The translations under genes were made by a program, and so were the position numbers. A DNA stretch of 64,000 nt from NCBI GenBank assembly GCA_934271525.1, contig CAKQRL010000001.1, forward strand, positions 195,103 through 259,102, given 5' to 3'. The DNA is from an uncultured Rhodocyclaceae bacterium. Its GTDB lineage: Bacteria > Pseudomonadota > Gammaproteobacteria > Burkholderiales > Rhodocyclaceae. This document shows, piece after piece, positions 50,757-60,117 of the stretch. Within the stretch, counting starts at the first letter, position 1. Each line of letters begins with the position of its first letter. A model generated the notes under the pieces. That model ran no database searches. It was not told the DNA's origin and saw only the letters and a program-made list of their open reading frames with translations.

Positions 50757-51014
50757 ATGTCCGCCGTTTTAAAACCTGTGGAAGAGCCGACTGATGAAAT
50801 AACCATTCGCATTGCCAAAAAAATCAGCAATGCTTATGCCCGTTATGCCGACATTTTGAATATGCCCAAGGAAGAGTTGCTCGCCCGAGCGTTGGACGCT
50901 TTTGTGGAAGAAATGCACGATGCGGCGGCAATTTTGGAAGCCCGCAAAGCCACCGCCGCAGGCGAGAGAACTTACACTTGGGAAGAAGTGCAAAGAGAAA
51001 ATGGGCTCATATAA
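50757..51014 (+). CDS. Putative antitoxin of a ParE-type pair
   Basis: 85 aa. ITIRIAKKISNAYARYADILNMPKEELLARALDAFVEEM looks like a ribbon-helix-helix-type antitoxin; the C-terminal ERTYTWEEVQRENGLI is a typical toxin-contact tail. Ribosome site AAAAAGGAG. The stop overlaps the toxin start by 14 bp. Confidence 0.75.
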   Translation: MSAVLKPVEEPTDEITIRIAKKISNAYARYADILNMPKEELLARALDAFVEEMHDAAAILEARKATAAGERTYTWEEVQRENGLI

Positions 51015-51126
51015 AATCACCTACACGCCACACGCCCGCAAGCAATTCAAAAGTTTGGATAAATCGGTGCAACGCCGCATTCAAAAATTTTTAAGCGAAG
51101 TGGCAGCGCTTGGTGAAATTTATTAA
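51001..51126 (+). pseudogene. Truncated ParE/RelE toxin
   Basis: 41 aa (MGSYKITYTPHARKQFKSLD, ending in AALGEIY). It matches the first half of ParE/RelE toxins. The second half, with the YRVGDYR core strand that the intact toxin at 45545 has, is absent. A TAA ends it and an unrelated gene starts 24 bp later. Probably inactive. Confidence 0.75.
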
Positions 51127-51150
51127 ACAATTTTTAAGAAAGATAACATT

Positions 51151-51612
51151 GTGAGCATTCCATTTTTCCAACCAAAAATTTTGAATAAAGCGTGGGTTTT
51201 GTCTGGTGTTTTGTGGCGAGATGATTTTACAGACGAAGCACGTCAAGGCGCCATTAATGCGGTTAAAGGCAAATATTTTGAATTGTGGGGTGCGGAATTT
51301 TTAAAAGATGTGTTGCCTTGTGGTTATTCTGCGGAATTAGCCGATTCCAAAGTTCAAAAAGGTTGGGATTTAAAGATTTTGAACGCCCACAAGAAAGCGA
51401 CAGATTTTTTGCAAGCCAAGGCAACATCTTGCACGGCGTATGTTTATGAATCGCTTGTGCGTTATCCGCAATTTCGGGTTTTGACCACCCACGAAGTGGC
51501 GAAAAAAATGCGCCCTAAAAAGTTTAATAAAACGGAATTTGTTTGGGATTCTGGAATGTTAAACACCGATTTGGGCGAGTGGATTGCAGAAGAATTTTCT
51601 AAAAAATACTAA
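51151..51612 (+). CDS. Protein of unknown function, possible PD-(D/E)XK nuclease-like fold
   Basis: 153 aa from GTG 51151. Residues KYFELWGAEFLKDVLP, then KVQKGWDLKILN and DFLQAKAT resemble the alpha-helix Glu, Asp, and Q-x-K spacing of PD-(D/E)XK enzymes, but this is a visual match only. No signal peptide. It sits at the break point of the truncated toxin, possibly brought in by transfer. Could be an orphan restriction or repair nuclease, or an unrelated family. Confidence 0.5.
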   Translation: MSIPFFQPKILNKAWVLSGVLWRDDFTDEARQGAINAVKGKYFELWGAEFLKDVLPCGYSAELADSKVQKGWDLKILNAHKKATDFLQAKATSCTAYVYESLVRYPQFRVLTTHEVAKKMRPKKFNKTEFVWDSGMLNTDLGEWIAEEFSKKY

Positions 51613-51637
51613 TTTGTTTTTTAATTTTTAATTTTTT

Positions 51638-51726
51638 CCACGGTAAACAAAAAGTTTTTTTGAATTTTTTTTTTGATTGTTTAAGGCGCCAAGCCGACTT
51701 TTAAAAAAAATCTGCGTTTACCGTGG
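51638..51726. repeat. Dispersed paired repeat, long (78-bp) spacing
   Basis: CCACGGTAAAC at 51638 and GTTTACCGTGG at 51716, with two A/T cores (T7-GAA; CTTTT-A8) between them. Looks like two half copies, about double the 38-bp spacing. Includes a T10 run. Confidence 0.85.
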
Positions 51727-51771
51727 ATTTTTATTTTAAAATTTTCCACAATTTTTGAGCTTGGGGGCGCT

Positions 51772-52470
51772 ATGAAAGAAAGAATTTTGCTGGTGGAAGA
51801 CGATGAACGCTTGGCTTCAATCACAGCGGAATATTTAACCAAAAATAATTTTGACGTGAAAATTGAAGGCCGTGGTGATGCAGCCGAAGAACGCATTGTG
51901 CGCGAAGCGCCTGATTTGGTGATTTTGGATGTGATGTTGCCCGGCAAAGATGGCTTTGAAGTTTGCAAAGCCGTGCGTGATAAATACGCCGGCATCATCT
52001 TAATGCTGACCGCGCGCGATGAAGATTATGACCAAATTTTGGGTTTGGAATTGGGCGCTGATGATTACATTGCTAAGCCCGCGCAGCCGCGCGTTTTATT
52101 AGCCCGAATCAAAGCCTTGTTGCGCCGCAACCATGCAAGCGATTGGGCAACGGATGCCGAAACCTTGCAATTTGGCGCTTTTAAAATCAGCCAGCAGACG
52201 CGAAGCGCCACTTTGAACCAAGAAAATATTGATTTGACCACGGCGGAATTTGATTTGTTGTGGTTAATGGCAACGCATGCGGGCAGTGTTTTGTCGCGCG
52301 ATGATTTGTTGCAAGAGTTGCGCGGCATTGGTTTTGATGGTTTGGATCGCTCAATTGATGCGCGAATTTCACGCTTGCGCCGCAAGTTAAATGATGACCC
52401 GGACAATCCCAAACGCATCAAAACCGTGCGCGGCAAGGGTTATTTGTTCAGCAAATATGATTGGGATTAA
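51772..52470 (+). CDS. rstA: OmpR-family response regulator RstA
   Basis: 232 aa. Receiver with D10/D11 and phospho-acceptor D53 (LVILDVMLPGKDG), KPAQPRVLLARIKALLRR, and a winged-helix DNA-binding domain (ELRGIGFDGLDRSIDARISRL plus TVRGKGYLFS). Residues PRGD-like (EGRGDAAEERI) and LGADDYIAKPAQP resemble RstA more than PhoB. Overlaps rstB by 14 bp. Confidence 0.88.
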   Translation: MKERILLVEDDERLASITAEYLTKNNFDVKIEGRGDAAEERIVREAPDLVILDVMLPGKDGFEVCKAVRDKYAGIILMLTARDEDYDQILGLELGADDYIAKPAQPRVLLARIKALLRRNHASDWATDAETLQFGAFKISQQTRSATLNQENIDLTTAEFDLLWLMATHAGSVLSRDDLLQELRGIGFDGLDRSIDARISRLRRKLNDDPDNPKRIKTVRGKGYLFSKYDWD

Positions 52471-53845
52471 ACCTTTTGTGCGTTTATTTCAACGGCAGCG
52501 CCGTGGACCATATCGCTTATTGCGGCTTTTTTTGAATTTTTATGTGATTTTCATCGGCGCTTTTGTGGCGATTGCATTTAGCGCCGATTATGTGATTAGT
52601 CGCGCGCAACACGAGCGCATTGAAGAATACGCGCGCCGTTTTATGCAAGGCACCATTACGATGATAACAACCGATTTGGATCGTTATCCCGTTGTGCTTT
52701 GGAGCATTCGTCTGCAACAATTACAAGCGCATTTTTCTTACCGCCTGCGTATTTTTAAGCGTGAAGAAATCGCGCAACTCTTGCCACAAGTGCGTGATTT
52801 GGATGCCTTGGATGAAGGCGACATTGTGGTGAATTTTCCTGCCAAAATGATGTATCAGCGGCTTGGCAACACGCCTTTTATTTTGGCTATTGGCCCGTTT
52901 TCAAAAGATTTGCAAAGTCCAGAAGATAGCGCCTCTTTGCCTTTGGAAGCGCGAATGCGGCTTTTGACGTGGTCGCTAATGGCGTTTTTGTTTGCGGTGG
53001 TTTTGTATTTTTGGCTGCGCCCCATTGTGCGCGATTTGGAAAATATGCGCCAAGCCGCCGCCCTTTTTGGCACGCAACGCCGCGACATTCACACGCGGGT
53101 GAAAACAAATTTGTTTGCGCCGTTGTCTATTGCTTTTAATTCAATGATTCGCCGCATTGATGAGCTTTTGCAAACGCACAAGGAATTAACCAGCAGCATC
53201 TCGCACGAGTTAAGAACGCCGATGGCGCGCATTCGCTTTGCTTTGGAAATGTTGGGGGATAATCCAACAAAAGAAGAATCGCAGCGTTTTATCAACGACA
53301 TTGCGCGGGATTTGGACGAACTGGATACCTTAATTGATGCGAATTTAACCTATTCCCGCATGGAGCGCGGCACCATTCAAGCACATTTTGAGCCAACGCC
53401 GTTGGCAACTTGGTTAACAAACGAAGTAGAAAAGTTGCGCGTGTTGGCGCACACTTTGGATTTTAAATTTGTGAATCACGTGGATTCAGGCGTTTTGGCT
53501 GATTTGGATTTGAAGTTGATTCCATACGCCATTCGCAATTTATTGCGCAATGCTTTTAAATACGCCAAATCGCAAGTTTTGGCAGAGTGCCGCATTGAAA
53601 ATGACGAAGTGGTTTTTTCAGTGGATGATGACGGCATTGGCATTGCGCAGGCGGACAGAGAAAAAATTTTTGCGCCTTTCACACGTTTGGACCGCTCGCG
53701 CGACCGCGCCACGGGCGGCTATGGCTTGGGTTTGGCAATTACCAAACGCGCGGTGTATCAACACGCAGGCGCCGTTTTGGTAGAAGAATCACCATTGGGC
53801 GGCGCACGCTTTGTGTTGCGCTGGCCTTTGCATTTAAAAAAATAA
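52457..53845 (+). CDS. rstB: Sensor histidine kinase RstB
   Basis: 462 aa from ATG 52457. Two membrane helices (about 25-45 and 170-190) flank a periplasmic sensor. HAMP, then HisKA with SSISHELRTPMARIRFAL, N box NLLRNAFKYA, DDDGIGI (G1) and GGYGLGLAI (G2). The RxxxLQxRxRP-type periplasmic segment fits RstB. The signal is unknown (RstB in E. coli responds to acid through PhoPQ). Upstream frame extension (52391) overlaps rstA and is rejected. Confidence 0.88.
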   Translation: MIGIKPFVRLFQRQRRGPYRLLRLFLNFYVIFIGAFVAIAFSADYVISRAQHERIEEYARRFMQGTITMITTDLDRYPVVLWSIRLQQLQAHFSYRLRIFKREEIAQLLPQVRDLDALDEGDIVVNFPAKMMYQRLGNTPFILAIGPFSKDLQSPEDSASLPLEARMRLLTWSLMAFLFAVVLYFWLRPIVRDLENMRQAAALFGTQRRDIHTRVKTNLFAPLSIAFNSMIRRIDELLQTHKELTSSISHELRTPMARIRFALEMLGDNPTKEESQRFINDIARDLDELDTLIDANLTYSRMERGTIQAHFEPTPLATWLTNEVEKLRVLAHTLDFKFVNHVDSGVLADLDLKLIPYAIRNLLRNAFKYAKSQVLAECRIENDEVVFSVDDDGIGIAQADREKIFAPFTRLDRSRDRATGGYGLGLAITKRAVYQHAGAVLVEESPLGGARFVLRWPLHLKK

Positions 53846-53856
53846 AAAATAAAAAT

Positions 53857-53905
53857 CCACGGTAAACCTTTAAAAATTTTCAAAAAAAATCGCCGTTTAC
53901 CGTGG
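53857..53905. repeat. Dispersed paired repeat, 38-bp spacing class
   Basis: CCACGGTAAAC at 53857 and GTTTACCGTGG at 53895, core A5-T4-C-A8, between rstB and the flgK promoter. Confidence 0.93.
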
Positions 53906-53934
53906 AAAATCGTTAAAAAACAATGTTTTATGGC

Positions 53935-53950
53935 GGGCACGCTTTTTGCA
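53935..53950 (+). promoter_or_regulatory. flgK: Sigma-54-type promoter upstream of flgK
   Basis: GGGCACGCTTTTTGCA: GGCAC and TTGCA with GG and GC 10 bp apart; only the first base of TGGCAC differs. Predicted start near 53961, 55 bp before the ATG. Confidence 0.65.
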
Positions 53951-54015
53951 TTTTAAAGGGCGCAGTTGAAGTTTTTCAACTTTTTGGTCGTAAAAAGTAA
54001 AAAGTGAGGACGAAA

Positions 54016-56073
54016 ATGAGCATTGGTTTTTTGAACATTGGGATGACGGGCATTCATGCGGCGGCAATGGGTTTGAACACCACAAGCCACAACATTTCAA
54101 ATGCCAACACCGCAGGTTATTCCCGCCAAAGCACAAGACAAGCCGCCGTGAATGCGCATTTCACGGGCAATGGTGCGCTCGGGCAAGGCACGGAAGTAAC
54201 CACCGTTAAGCGTGCTTATGACCAATTCGTCAATCGCCAGCTCAACACGGCGCAAACAACGCATAGTTATTACAAAGCCTACAATTACGAAGTCTCGCAA
54301 ATTGATAATCTTTTAGCGGATGAAACATCAGGGCTTGCCAATGTTTTGGAAAAATTCTTTGCCAGCGTGCAAGATTTGGCCAACAACCCTGCGGAGACGG
54401 CAAGTCGCCAAGCGATGGTTTCTTCCGCGCAAACAATGGTGTCGCAATACCAAATTTTGCAAGCGCGGGTGGATGAATTAAACGAAGAGGTCAATGGCAA
54501 AATTGAAGTGGCTGTCTCTGAGATTAATTCCATTACCGACCAAATCGCATCGGTTTCGCGCAAAATCCATTTAACCGAAGCTGCTTATGGCCAACCCGCC
54601 AACGATTTGCGCGACCAACGCGATGCCTTGGTGCGTGATTTGAACAAGATCATCAACGTGACGACAGTAAACGGCGCAGACGGCTCGTTTAACGTTTTTA
54701 TGGGCAGTGGCCAACGCTTGGTTTCATCCTTTGGGGAAGTAACCAAACTCACAGCCACGCGCAGTGAAGAAAACACACAACGCGTGGTCATCGGTTTGGA
54801 AACTGTAAACGGCGGCAGTATGACTTTGCCCGAACGCTTGATTTCAGGCGGCGAGTTGGGCGGGTTGTTGGATTTTCGCTCAGAAACGATGGATACCACC
54901 ACCAACGAACTTGGGCGCATTGCCGCTTCAATGGCTTTGGTTTTCAACGCCCAACACGCTCGCGGGCAAGATTTGATGGGCAATTCTTTGGGCAATGCGG
55001 GGTTTGAAGCCAACTTTTTTGATATGACCAACATGCAACCCTTGGTTACAAGTTACGGCACAAACACGGGAACAGGCGTTTTTGGTGCAACATTCACCGA
55101 TGCTGAATTTGGTCCTGAAACAACGAATGGGAATTATTACACCATGTTGACCACAAGCGATTACCGAATCACTTGCGTCAACGGCAACAACGGCGTGGAA
55201 TACCAATTGTCTCGTTTGAGCGATAACACCTTGATTTCCCAAGGCGATGTGGCAACTGTTTCTGCCGCCGCACAAAATGAGGGTTTTCGTTTAACCCTAA
55301 CAGGCAATCCAAAAGCGGGCGACCAATTTTTAATCCGTCCAACCGCCAATGCCGTCAATAATTTAAAGGTAAACGCCAGCATTGCCGCTGACCCACGTTT
55401 AATTGCGGCGGCATTACCTTTTGGCGTATCGGCAAATACTGCCAACACAGGCACGGCAACGATTACCGATAGTGCGAGTGCGCCCTTGGCTGCCAATGGC
55501 AAGGTGACTTTGCCGATTGAGATGACTTACAACAACGGGCAATTAACAATTAAGGGGGCAAACGGCAATATTACTTACAAACCCGCAGGTGCAACAACGG
55601 AACAACAAGTTGCCGCAGGCACTGCATTGCCTTACACCCAAGGTATGCGCATTAGTATTGACGGGATGACTTTTACCATTTCCGGCCAACCCAACAACAA
55701 CGACACATTCACTTTGAGTGCCAACACGGGCGCAACAACGGACTCCCGCAATGCTTTGGCATTGGGGCAGTTGCAAACCAAAAATACCGTGGCGGGGTCC
55801 GAACAAAACAAAAAAGGCACCACAACCTTGCAAGGTGCTTATGCGCAAATGGTTGCCTACGTTGGCATTAAAACCAACGAAGTTGCCTCAGGCGAAAAAG
55901 CGCAATCTGCCGTTTTGGAACAAGCAGAGGCGAATCAGCAATCTTTGGCGGGCGTGAATTTGGATGAAGAATACGTCAATTTGGTCAAATACCAACAGGC
56001 TTATCAAGCCAGCGCCCGCATTATTGAAGTAGCAGGCATTGTGTTTGATACCATCATCAATATGCGTGGTTAA
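54016..56073 (+). CDS. flgK: Flagellar hook-filament junction protein FlgK
   Basis: 685 aa. N-terminal MSIGFLNIGMTGIHAAAMGL with the rod-hook SHNISNANTAGYSRQ motif. C-terminal VNLDEEYVNLVKYQQAYQASARIIEVAGIVFDTII is canonical. The middle is variable. Start ATG 54016 after GTGAGGACGAAA. Follows a sigma-54-type promoter and precedes flgL by 14 bp. Confidence 0.96.
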   Translation: MSIGFLNIGMTGIHAAAMGLNTTSHNISNANTAGYSRQSTRQAAVNAHFTGNGALGQGTEVTTVKRAYDQFVNRQLNTAQTTHSYYKAYNYEVSQIDNLLADETSGLANVLEKFFASVQDLANNPAETASRQAMVSSAQTMVSQYQILQARVDELNEEVNGKIEVAVSEINSITDQIASVSRKIHLTEAAYGQPANDLRDQRDALVRDLNKIINVTTVNGADGSFNVFMGSGQRLVSSFGEVTKLTATRSEENTQRVVIGLETVNGGSMTLPERLISGGELGGLLDFRSETMDTTTNELGRIAASMALVFNAQHARGQDLMGNSLGNAGFEANFFDMTNMQPLVTSYGTNTGTGVFGATFTDAEFGPETTNGNYYTMLTTSDYRITCVNGNNGVEYQLSRLSDNTLISQGDVATVSAAAQNEGFRLTLTGNPKAGDQFLIRPTANAVNNLKVNASIAADPRLIAAALPFGVSANTANTGTATITDSASAPLAANGKVTLPIEMTYNNGQLTIKGANGNITYKPAGATTEQQVAAGTALPYTQGMRISIDGMTFTISGQPNNNDTFTLSANTGATTDSRNALALGQLQTKNTVAGSEQNKKGTTTLQGAYAQMVAYVGIKTNEVASGEKAQSAVLEQAEANQQSLAGVNLDEEYVNLVKYQQAYQASARIIEVAGIVFDTIINMRG

Positions 56074-56087
56074 AAAGGAGTAAGAAA

Positions 56088-57665
56088 ATGTCCTTTCGTG
56101 TTTCTACGGCGCAAATTTTCAACAACGGCACCAACGGGATTGGCAAAAATCAATCTTCGCTCTACCGTTTGCAACAGCAAATGTCGTCTGGCCGCCGCGT
56201 GATGACTCCGTCTGATGACCCTATTGCGGCATCCCGTGCGGTTGTTTTGTCGCAAAGTCAATCCTTTAACAAACAATCCATCTCCAACCAAAAAAGTGCG
56301 AATGAAAAATTGTCTGAAATTGATTCGCAACTTTCTTATTTAAACGATCGCCTAACCGGCGCGCGCGATTTGTTATTGCAAGCGGGCAACACGCAGTTGA
56401 CTGCGGAACAACGCAGTTATATTGCCACCGAATTAGAAGGCATTTTTAACGAAGTCTTGGCAATGGCAAACACGCAAGATAGTGCGGGCAACTATATTTT
56501 TTCTGGCTTTTTGGGCGATGTGCGCCCGTATAGCGCCACAGCCAATGGCGCAGCGTATGCAGGCGATCAAGGCAAACACTTGGTGCAAGCTTCCACTGGT
56601 CGGCAAATTGCTACCAACGTTACAGGCACGGAGGTTTTTAACTTCAAAACCGGCAATGGGTTATTTCAAACAAGCGCAGGTTCTAATATGTCGGGCGTTA
56701 CTGTTACGGCACAAAATGATACTGGCGGGGCGGCAAAAATGTCCGTTTCATCGGTAGATTATGCCAAGCAACAAGCGGCAATCAATGCTGGCAACAGCAA
56801 AGTGCAAATTAGTTTTATCAATGCCACGACTTTCCAATACACAAAAGCAGACGGAACGCAAATTCAAGGCACTTACACGCCCGGACAACCCTTGGATTTG
56901 TCCAATGATTTGGGCGTTAAACTCAACATTACAGGAGACCTCAAAGCAGGAGACCGCTTTGATTTAAATATCAACACCAAAAACGCCGGCACGGGCATTA
57001 TCAACCAAGGCAGTATCCAAAGCATTTCAAATTACAACGCTGCGGTAAATGCGGGGTTTAACAATATCGCCATCAAATTTACTGAAAACGTAAATAACGG
57101 AAAAACCTCGCTTTCTTACCAAATTTACGATATGAATAAAAACCCGCCCGCTGAACTAACCAACGGCGCACAAGCCTTTACAGACGGGCAATCCATTGCT
57201 TTAAGAAACTTAAACAGCACGCCCAGCGACTTTGGCATTTCCGTGACGATTAACGGCACGCCAGCGGGTGGCGATACGTTTACCATCCAAACCAGCAAAG
57301 AAGACAATGTTTTTGGAATGTTGCGTGATGCTGTGAATTTGCTTGACCACGATGACAATGTTTTGGAAGACAAATACAGCACCATTGAATTTTCAAACCG
57401 CTTGGCAGGCTTAATCCAAAACGTTGATCAATCTTTGGAAAATATCAACCAAGTGCGTGCAAGCGTTGGCTCGGATATGCAAGAGTTGGAATCGCTTAAA
57501 AACACCGCCGAAGACAAAGTGGTGGAATACGCCAGCGCCATTTCCGACTTGGTGGATTTGGACTACACCGAAGCGGTCTCCAATATGATGCAACAAACCT
57601 TGCAACTGCAAGCCGCCATTGCCGCTTTCCAACAAACAAGCAATTTAAGTTTGTTTAATTCTTAA
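56088..57665 (+). CDS. flgL: Flagellar hook-filament junction protein FlgL
   Basis: 525 aa, longer than the usual 300-400. N-terminal MSFRVSTAQIFNNGTNGIGK and SSGRRVMTPSDDPIAASRAV, C-terminal DYTEAVSNMMQQTLQLQAAIAAFQQTSNLSLFN are conserved. The extra length is in the central exposed domain, which like that of FlgK is Asn/Thr-rich. AAAAAGGAG ribosome site. Confidence 0.95.
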   Translation: MSFRVSTAQIFNNGTNGIGKNQSSLYRLQQQMSSGRRVMTPSDDPIAASRAVVLSQSQSFNKQSISNQKSANEKLSEIDSQLSYLNDRLTGARDLLLQAGNTQLTAEQRSYIATELEGIFNEVLAMANTQDSAGNYIFSGFLGDVRPYSATANGAAYAGDQGKHLVQASTGRQIATNVTGTEVFNFKTGNGLFQTSAGSNMSGVTVTAQNDTGGAAKMSVSSVDYAKQQAAINAGNSKVQISFINATTFQYTKADGTQIQGTYTPGQPLDLSNDLGVKLNITGDLKAGDRFDLNINTKNAGTGIINQGSIQSISNYNAAVNAGFNNIAIKFTENVNNGKTSLSYQIYDMNKNPPAELTNGAQAFTDGQSIALRNLNSTPSDFGISVTINGTPAGGDTFTIQTSKEDNVFGMLRDAVNLLDHDDNVLEDKYSTIEFSNRLAGLIQNVDQSLENINQVRASVGSDMQELESLKNTAEDKVVEYASAISDLVDLDYTEAVSNMMQQTLQLQAAIAAFQQTSNLSLFNS

Positions 57666-57671
57666 AACAAA

Positions 57672-58340
57672 ATGAAAAAGCAAACACTTCAATTTTTTGT
57701 TTGGTGCATTGGTGTCTCCTTGGGTGTGCCTGCCGCAGCGCAAGATATGGCAGGCACATTCGCCGATTCTCTGCCTGCTAGCGCCGCAAGCAGCGCACTT
57801 TCTTTGGTTTCTCCCGTGCCTTTACCCACTTCTGGCGGCAATGTTCCGTGGGAAGCGGCTAGGCCGCAAGGCAATCCAATTATTGATATGGCGCTTGATT
57901 TGGCGCCCAACCCTTTGGCAAAAAACTGGCTGATTCGGCAAACAAAAATTGACCAAAACCGTTATGCCATTTATTTAAAACTCAAACGCTTTCACACGGG
58001 CGGGGCAGGGGAGCCGCTTGCTATTTTTAAAACCCGTGCCGAAGCATTGCGGCGATCGGGCGGCTTTGCGCAATACCAAATTGAAGATTATAGCGAAGGG
58101 ATTATTTCAGAAACTTTGGGCGCACGCCGCATTGCACACGGCATTGTGGCTTTCAGCAACCCTGAATCGGCGGCTGAAAAAATCGTCTGGCCTGAAATCA
58201 AACCAACGAAAAAAGCGCCTAAAAAACCAAAACTCCAACAAACAAAACCTGCCACGGTCACCACCAACAAAGTTCCCGTGCAAGAAATTGACGGTGTGCA
58301 ACTGTGCTTAACGCCTTGCGCTGATTTGTTGGAAAAATAA
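57672..58340 (+). CDS. Exported protein of unknown function downstream of flgL
   Basis: 222 aa with a signal peptide (MKKQTLQFFVWCIGVSLGVPAAA, cleavage about residue 23). The mature part has an Ala/Ser/Pro-rich start, a middle globular domain (NRYAIYLKLKRFHTGGAGEP) and a Lys/Pro/Thr-rich linker before a short Cys-containing end (LCLTPCADLLEK). Family not recognised. Six bases after flgL, so co-transcribed with flagellar genes; a flagellar or envelope role is possible but inferred only from position. Confidence 0.72.
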   Translation: MKKQTLQFFVWCIGVSLGVPAAAQDMAGTFADSLPASAASSALSLVSPVPLPTSGGNVPWEAARPQGNPIIDMALDLAPNPLAKNWLIRQTKIDQNRYAIYLKLKRFHTGGAGEPLAIFKTRAEALRRSGGFAQYQIEDYSEGIISETLGARRIAHGIVAFSNPESAAEKIVWPEIKPTKKAPKKPKLQQTKPATVTTNKVPVQEIDGVQLCLTPCADLLEK

Positions 58341-58352
58341 AGCGCCAAACTT

Positions 58353-58439
58353 CCACGCCAAACGTTTTGTTTTTTTTGAAAATAAAACCGCCAAAACGCA
58401 GCGCCAATCGTTTTAAAAAAAATTTTTTGTTTACCGTGG
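58353..58439. repeat. Dispersed paired repeat, long (76-bp) spacing, degenerate left arm
   Basis: CCACGCCAAAC at 58353 (two mismatches) and GTTTACCGTGG at 58429. Spacing is twice 38. Between convergent genes. Confidence 0.75.
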
Positions 58440-58462
58440 AAAATCGCCAAACTTGCAAAAAT

Positions 58463-58473
58463 CCACGGTGAAC
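58463..58473. repeat. Dispersed repeat, single left arm
   Basis: CCACGGTGAAC followed by GTTTTAT7-GAAA, just past the ykgJ-like stop. Confidence 0.8.
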
Positions 58474-58492
58474 GTTTTATTTTTTTGAAAAA

Positions 58493-58819
58493 TCATTCTT
58501 TGAGTTCCAAAATCATGCAGTCGCAACCTTTGGAAATGTTTAAATAAGCGGCAATTTTGCGTTTTAAAAAATTGTAGAAAAATCGGCGAAGCGTTTTGGG
58601 CAACAACAAAAACGGGCGGGAAATTAAAGCGTAAAAATAGCGCTCTTTTCGCCATTTTAAAAAAGCACAAGGTCCCGATTCCTTTAAAAATCGCACCCTT
58701 GCAATCGGGCATAAAATTGAAGCGCAACAAATTCCGCAACCGTTGCATTTGTTGCCCACAGGCGGTTTTGGCGGTGCGTTGTCAACCAAATCAATCTGCC
58801 ATATAGTATTTTTTTGCAT
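58493..58819 (-). CDS. YkgJ-family cysteine cluster protein
   Basis: 108 aa. The Cys cluster CNGCGICCASILCPIAR (residues about 25-41) plus C-terminal KGCDCMIL give about eight cysteines, the YkgJ/Fe-S or zinc-binding pattern. Basic, cytoplasmic, of unknown reaction. Divergent from glyA, with a 45-bp gap. Confidence 0.78.
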   Translation of the reverse strand: MQKNTIWQIDLVDNAPPKPPVGNKCNGCGICCASILCPIARVRFLKESGPCAFLKWRKERYFYALISRPFLLLPKTLRRFFYNFLKRKIAAYLNISKGCDCMILELKE

Positions 58820-58864
58820 TGTGTTTTACACTTTTGCCCTTTATTTTGCAAAAAGGCTTTTCCT

Positions 58865-60112
58865 ATGTTTTCCCAAAAAGATACGCTTGAAAAAACCGAC
58901 TCCGAACTCTACCGTGCCATTGTGGCAGAAAACCTGCGCCAAGAAACGCACATTGAGTTGATTGCATCTGAAAACTACGTCAGCCACGCCGTGATGGCAG
59001 CGCAAGGTTCGCAACTGACCAACAAATACGCCGAAGGTTACCCGGGCAAACGTTATTACGGCGGCTGCGAACACGTGGATGTGGTGGAAACCTTGGCGAT
59101 TGAACGCTTAAAAAAACTATTTGGCGCCGAAGCGGCCAATGTGCAACCGAATTCCGGCTCGCAAGCCAACCAAAGCGTGTTGATGGCTTTTGCCAAACCG
59201 GGCGATACCATTTTGGGAATGAGTTTGGCAGAAGGCGGCCATTTGACGCACGGAATGAAATTGAATTTAAGCGGTAAATGGTTTAACGCCATCTCTTATG
59301 GTTTAAACAATCAAGAAGAAATTGATTACGACCAAATGGCAAAACTCGCCCGTGAACATAAACCCAAAATTATCGTGGCAGGCGCTTCCGCTTATTCTTT
59401 GAAAATTGATTGGGCAAAATTTGCCGAAGTCGCAAAAGAAATTGGCGCTATTTTTTGGGTGGATATGGCGCATTATGCTGGCTTAATTGCCGCTGGCGTT
59501 TATCCAAACCCTGTGCCATTTGCCGATGTGGTGACCTCCACCACACACAAAACCTTGCGCGGCCCGCGCGGTGGCATTGTGTTGATGAAAAAAGAACATG
59601 AAAAAGCAATCAACTCGGCAATTTTCCCGGGGTTACAAGGCGGCCCTTTAATGCATGTGATTGCCGCCAAAGCCGTGGCGTTTAAAGAAGCGGCAACGCC
59701 GGAATTTAAAACCTACCAAGAACAAGTTTTAAAAAATGCCAATGTGATGGCACAAACGTTGAAAAATCGCGGTTTGCGCATTGTTTCTGGCAAAACCGAA
59801 AGCCATGTGTTTTTGGTGGATTTGCGCAGCAAAAACATCACCGGCAAAGCCGCAGAAGAAGCTTTGGGCAAAGCGCATATCACGGTGAATAAAAATGGCA
59901 TTCCAAACGACCCAGAAAAACCGATGGTAACTTCTGGCATTCGTTTGGGGTCACCCGCGATGACCACGCGCGGTTTTAAGGAAAAAGAAGCAGAGCTTGT
60001 TGCCAACTTGATTGCAGACGTTTTGGATGCGCCTGAAAACAATGCCGTTTTAAACGCAACCCAATTAGCGGTAGAAAAACTCTGCCAAAACTTTCCGGTG
60101 TATGGGAGTTAA
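58865..60112 (+). CDS. glyA: Serine hydroxymethyltransferase GlyA
   Basis: 415 aa from ATG 58865 after an AAAAAGG-like site. IELIASENYVSHAVMAAQGS, YAEGYPGKRYYGGCE, and the PLP lysine in VTSTTHKTLRGPRGG are intact. Makes glycine and methylene-THF for purine and thymidylate synthesis. The 17-residue upstream frame (58814) is rejected as N-terminal artefact. Start of a glyA-nrdR-ribD series. Confidence 0.97.
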   Translation: MFSQKDTLEKTDSELYRAIVAENLRQETHIELIASENYVSHAVMAAQGSQLTNKYAEGYPGKRYYGGCEHVDVVETLAIERLKKLFGAEAANVQPNSGSQANQSVLMAFAKPGDTILGMSLAEGGHLTHGMKLNLSGKWFNAISYGLNNQEEIDYDQMAKLAREHKPKIIVAGASAYSLKIDWAKFAEVAKEIGAIFWVDMAHYAGLIAAGVYPNPVPFADVVTSTTHKTLRGPRGGIVLMKKEHEKAINSAIFPGLQGGPLMHVIAAKAVAFKEAATPEFKTYQEQVLKNANVMAQTLKNRGLRIVSGKTESHVFLVDLRSKNITGKAAEEALGKAHITVNKNGIPNDPEKPMVTSGIRLGSPAMTTRGFKEKEAELVANLIADVLDAPENNAVLNATQLAVEKLCQNFPVYGS

Positions 60113-60117
60113 ATAAA

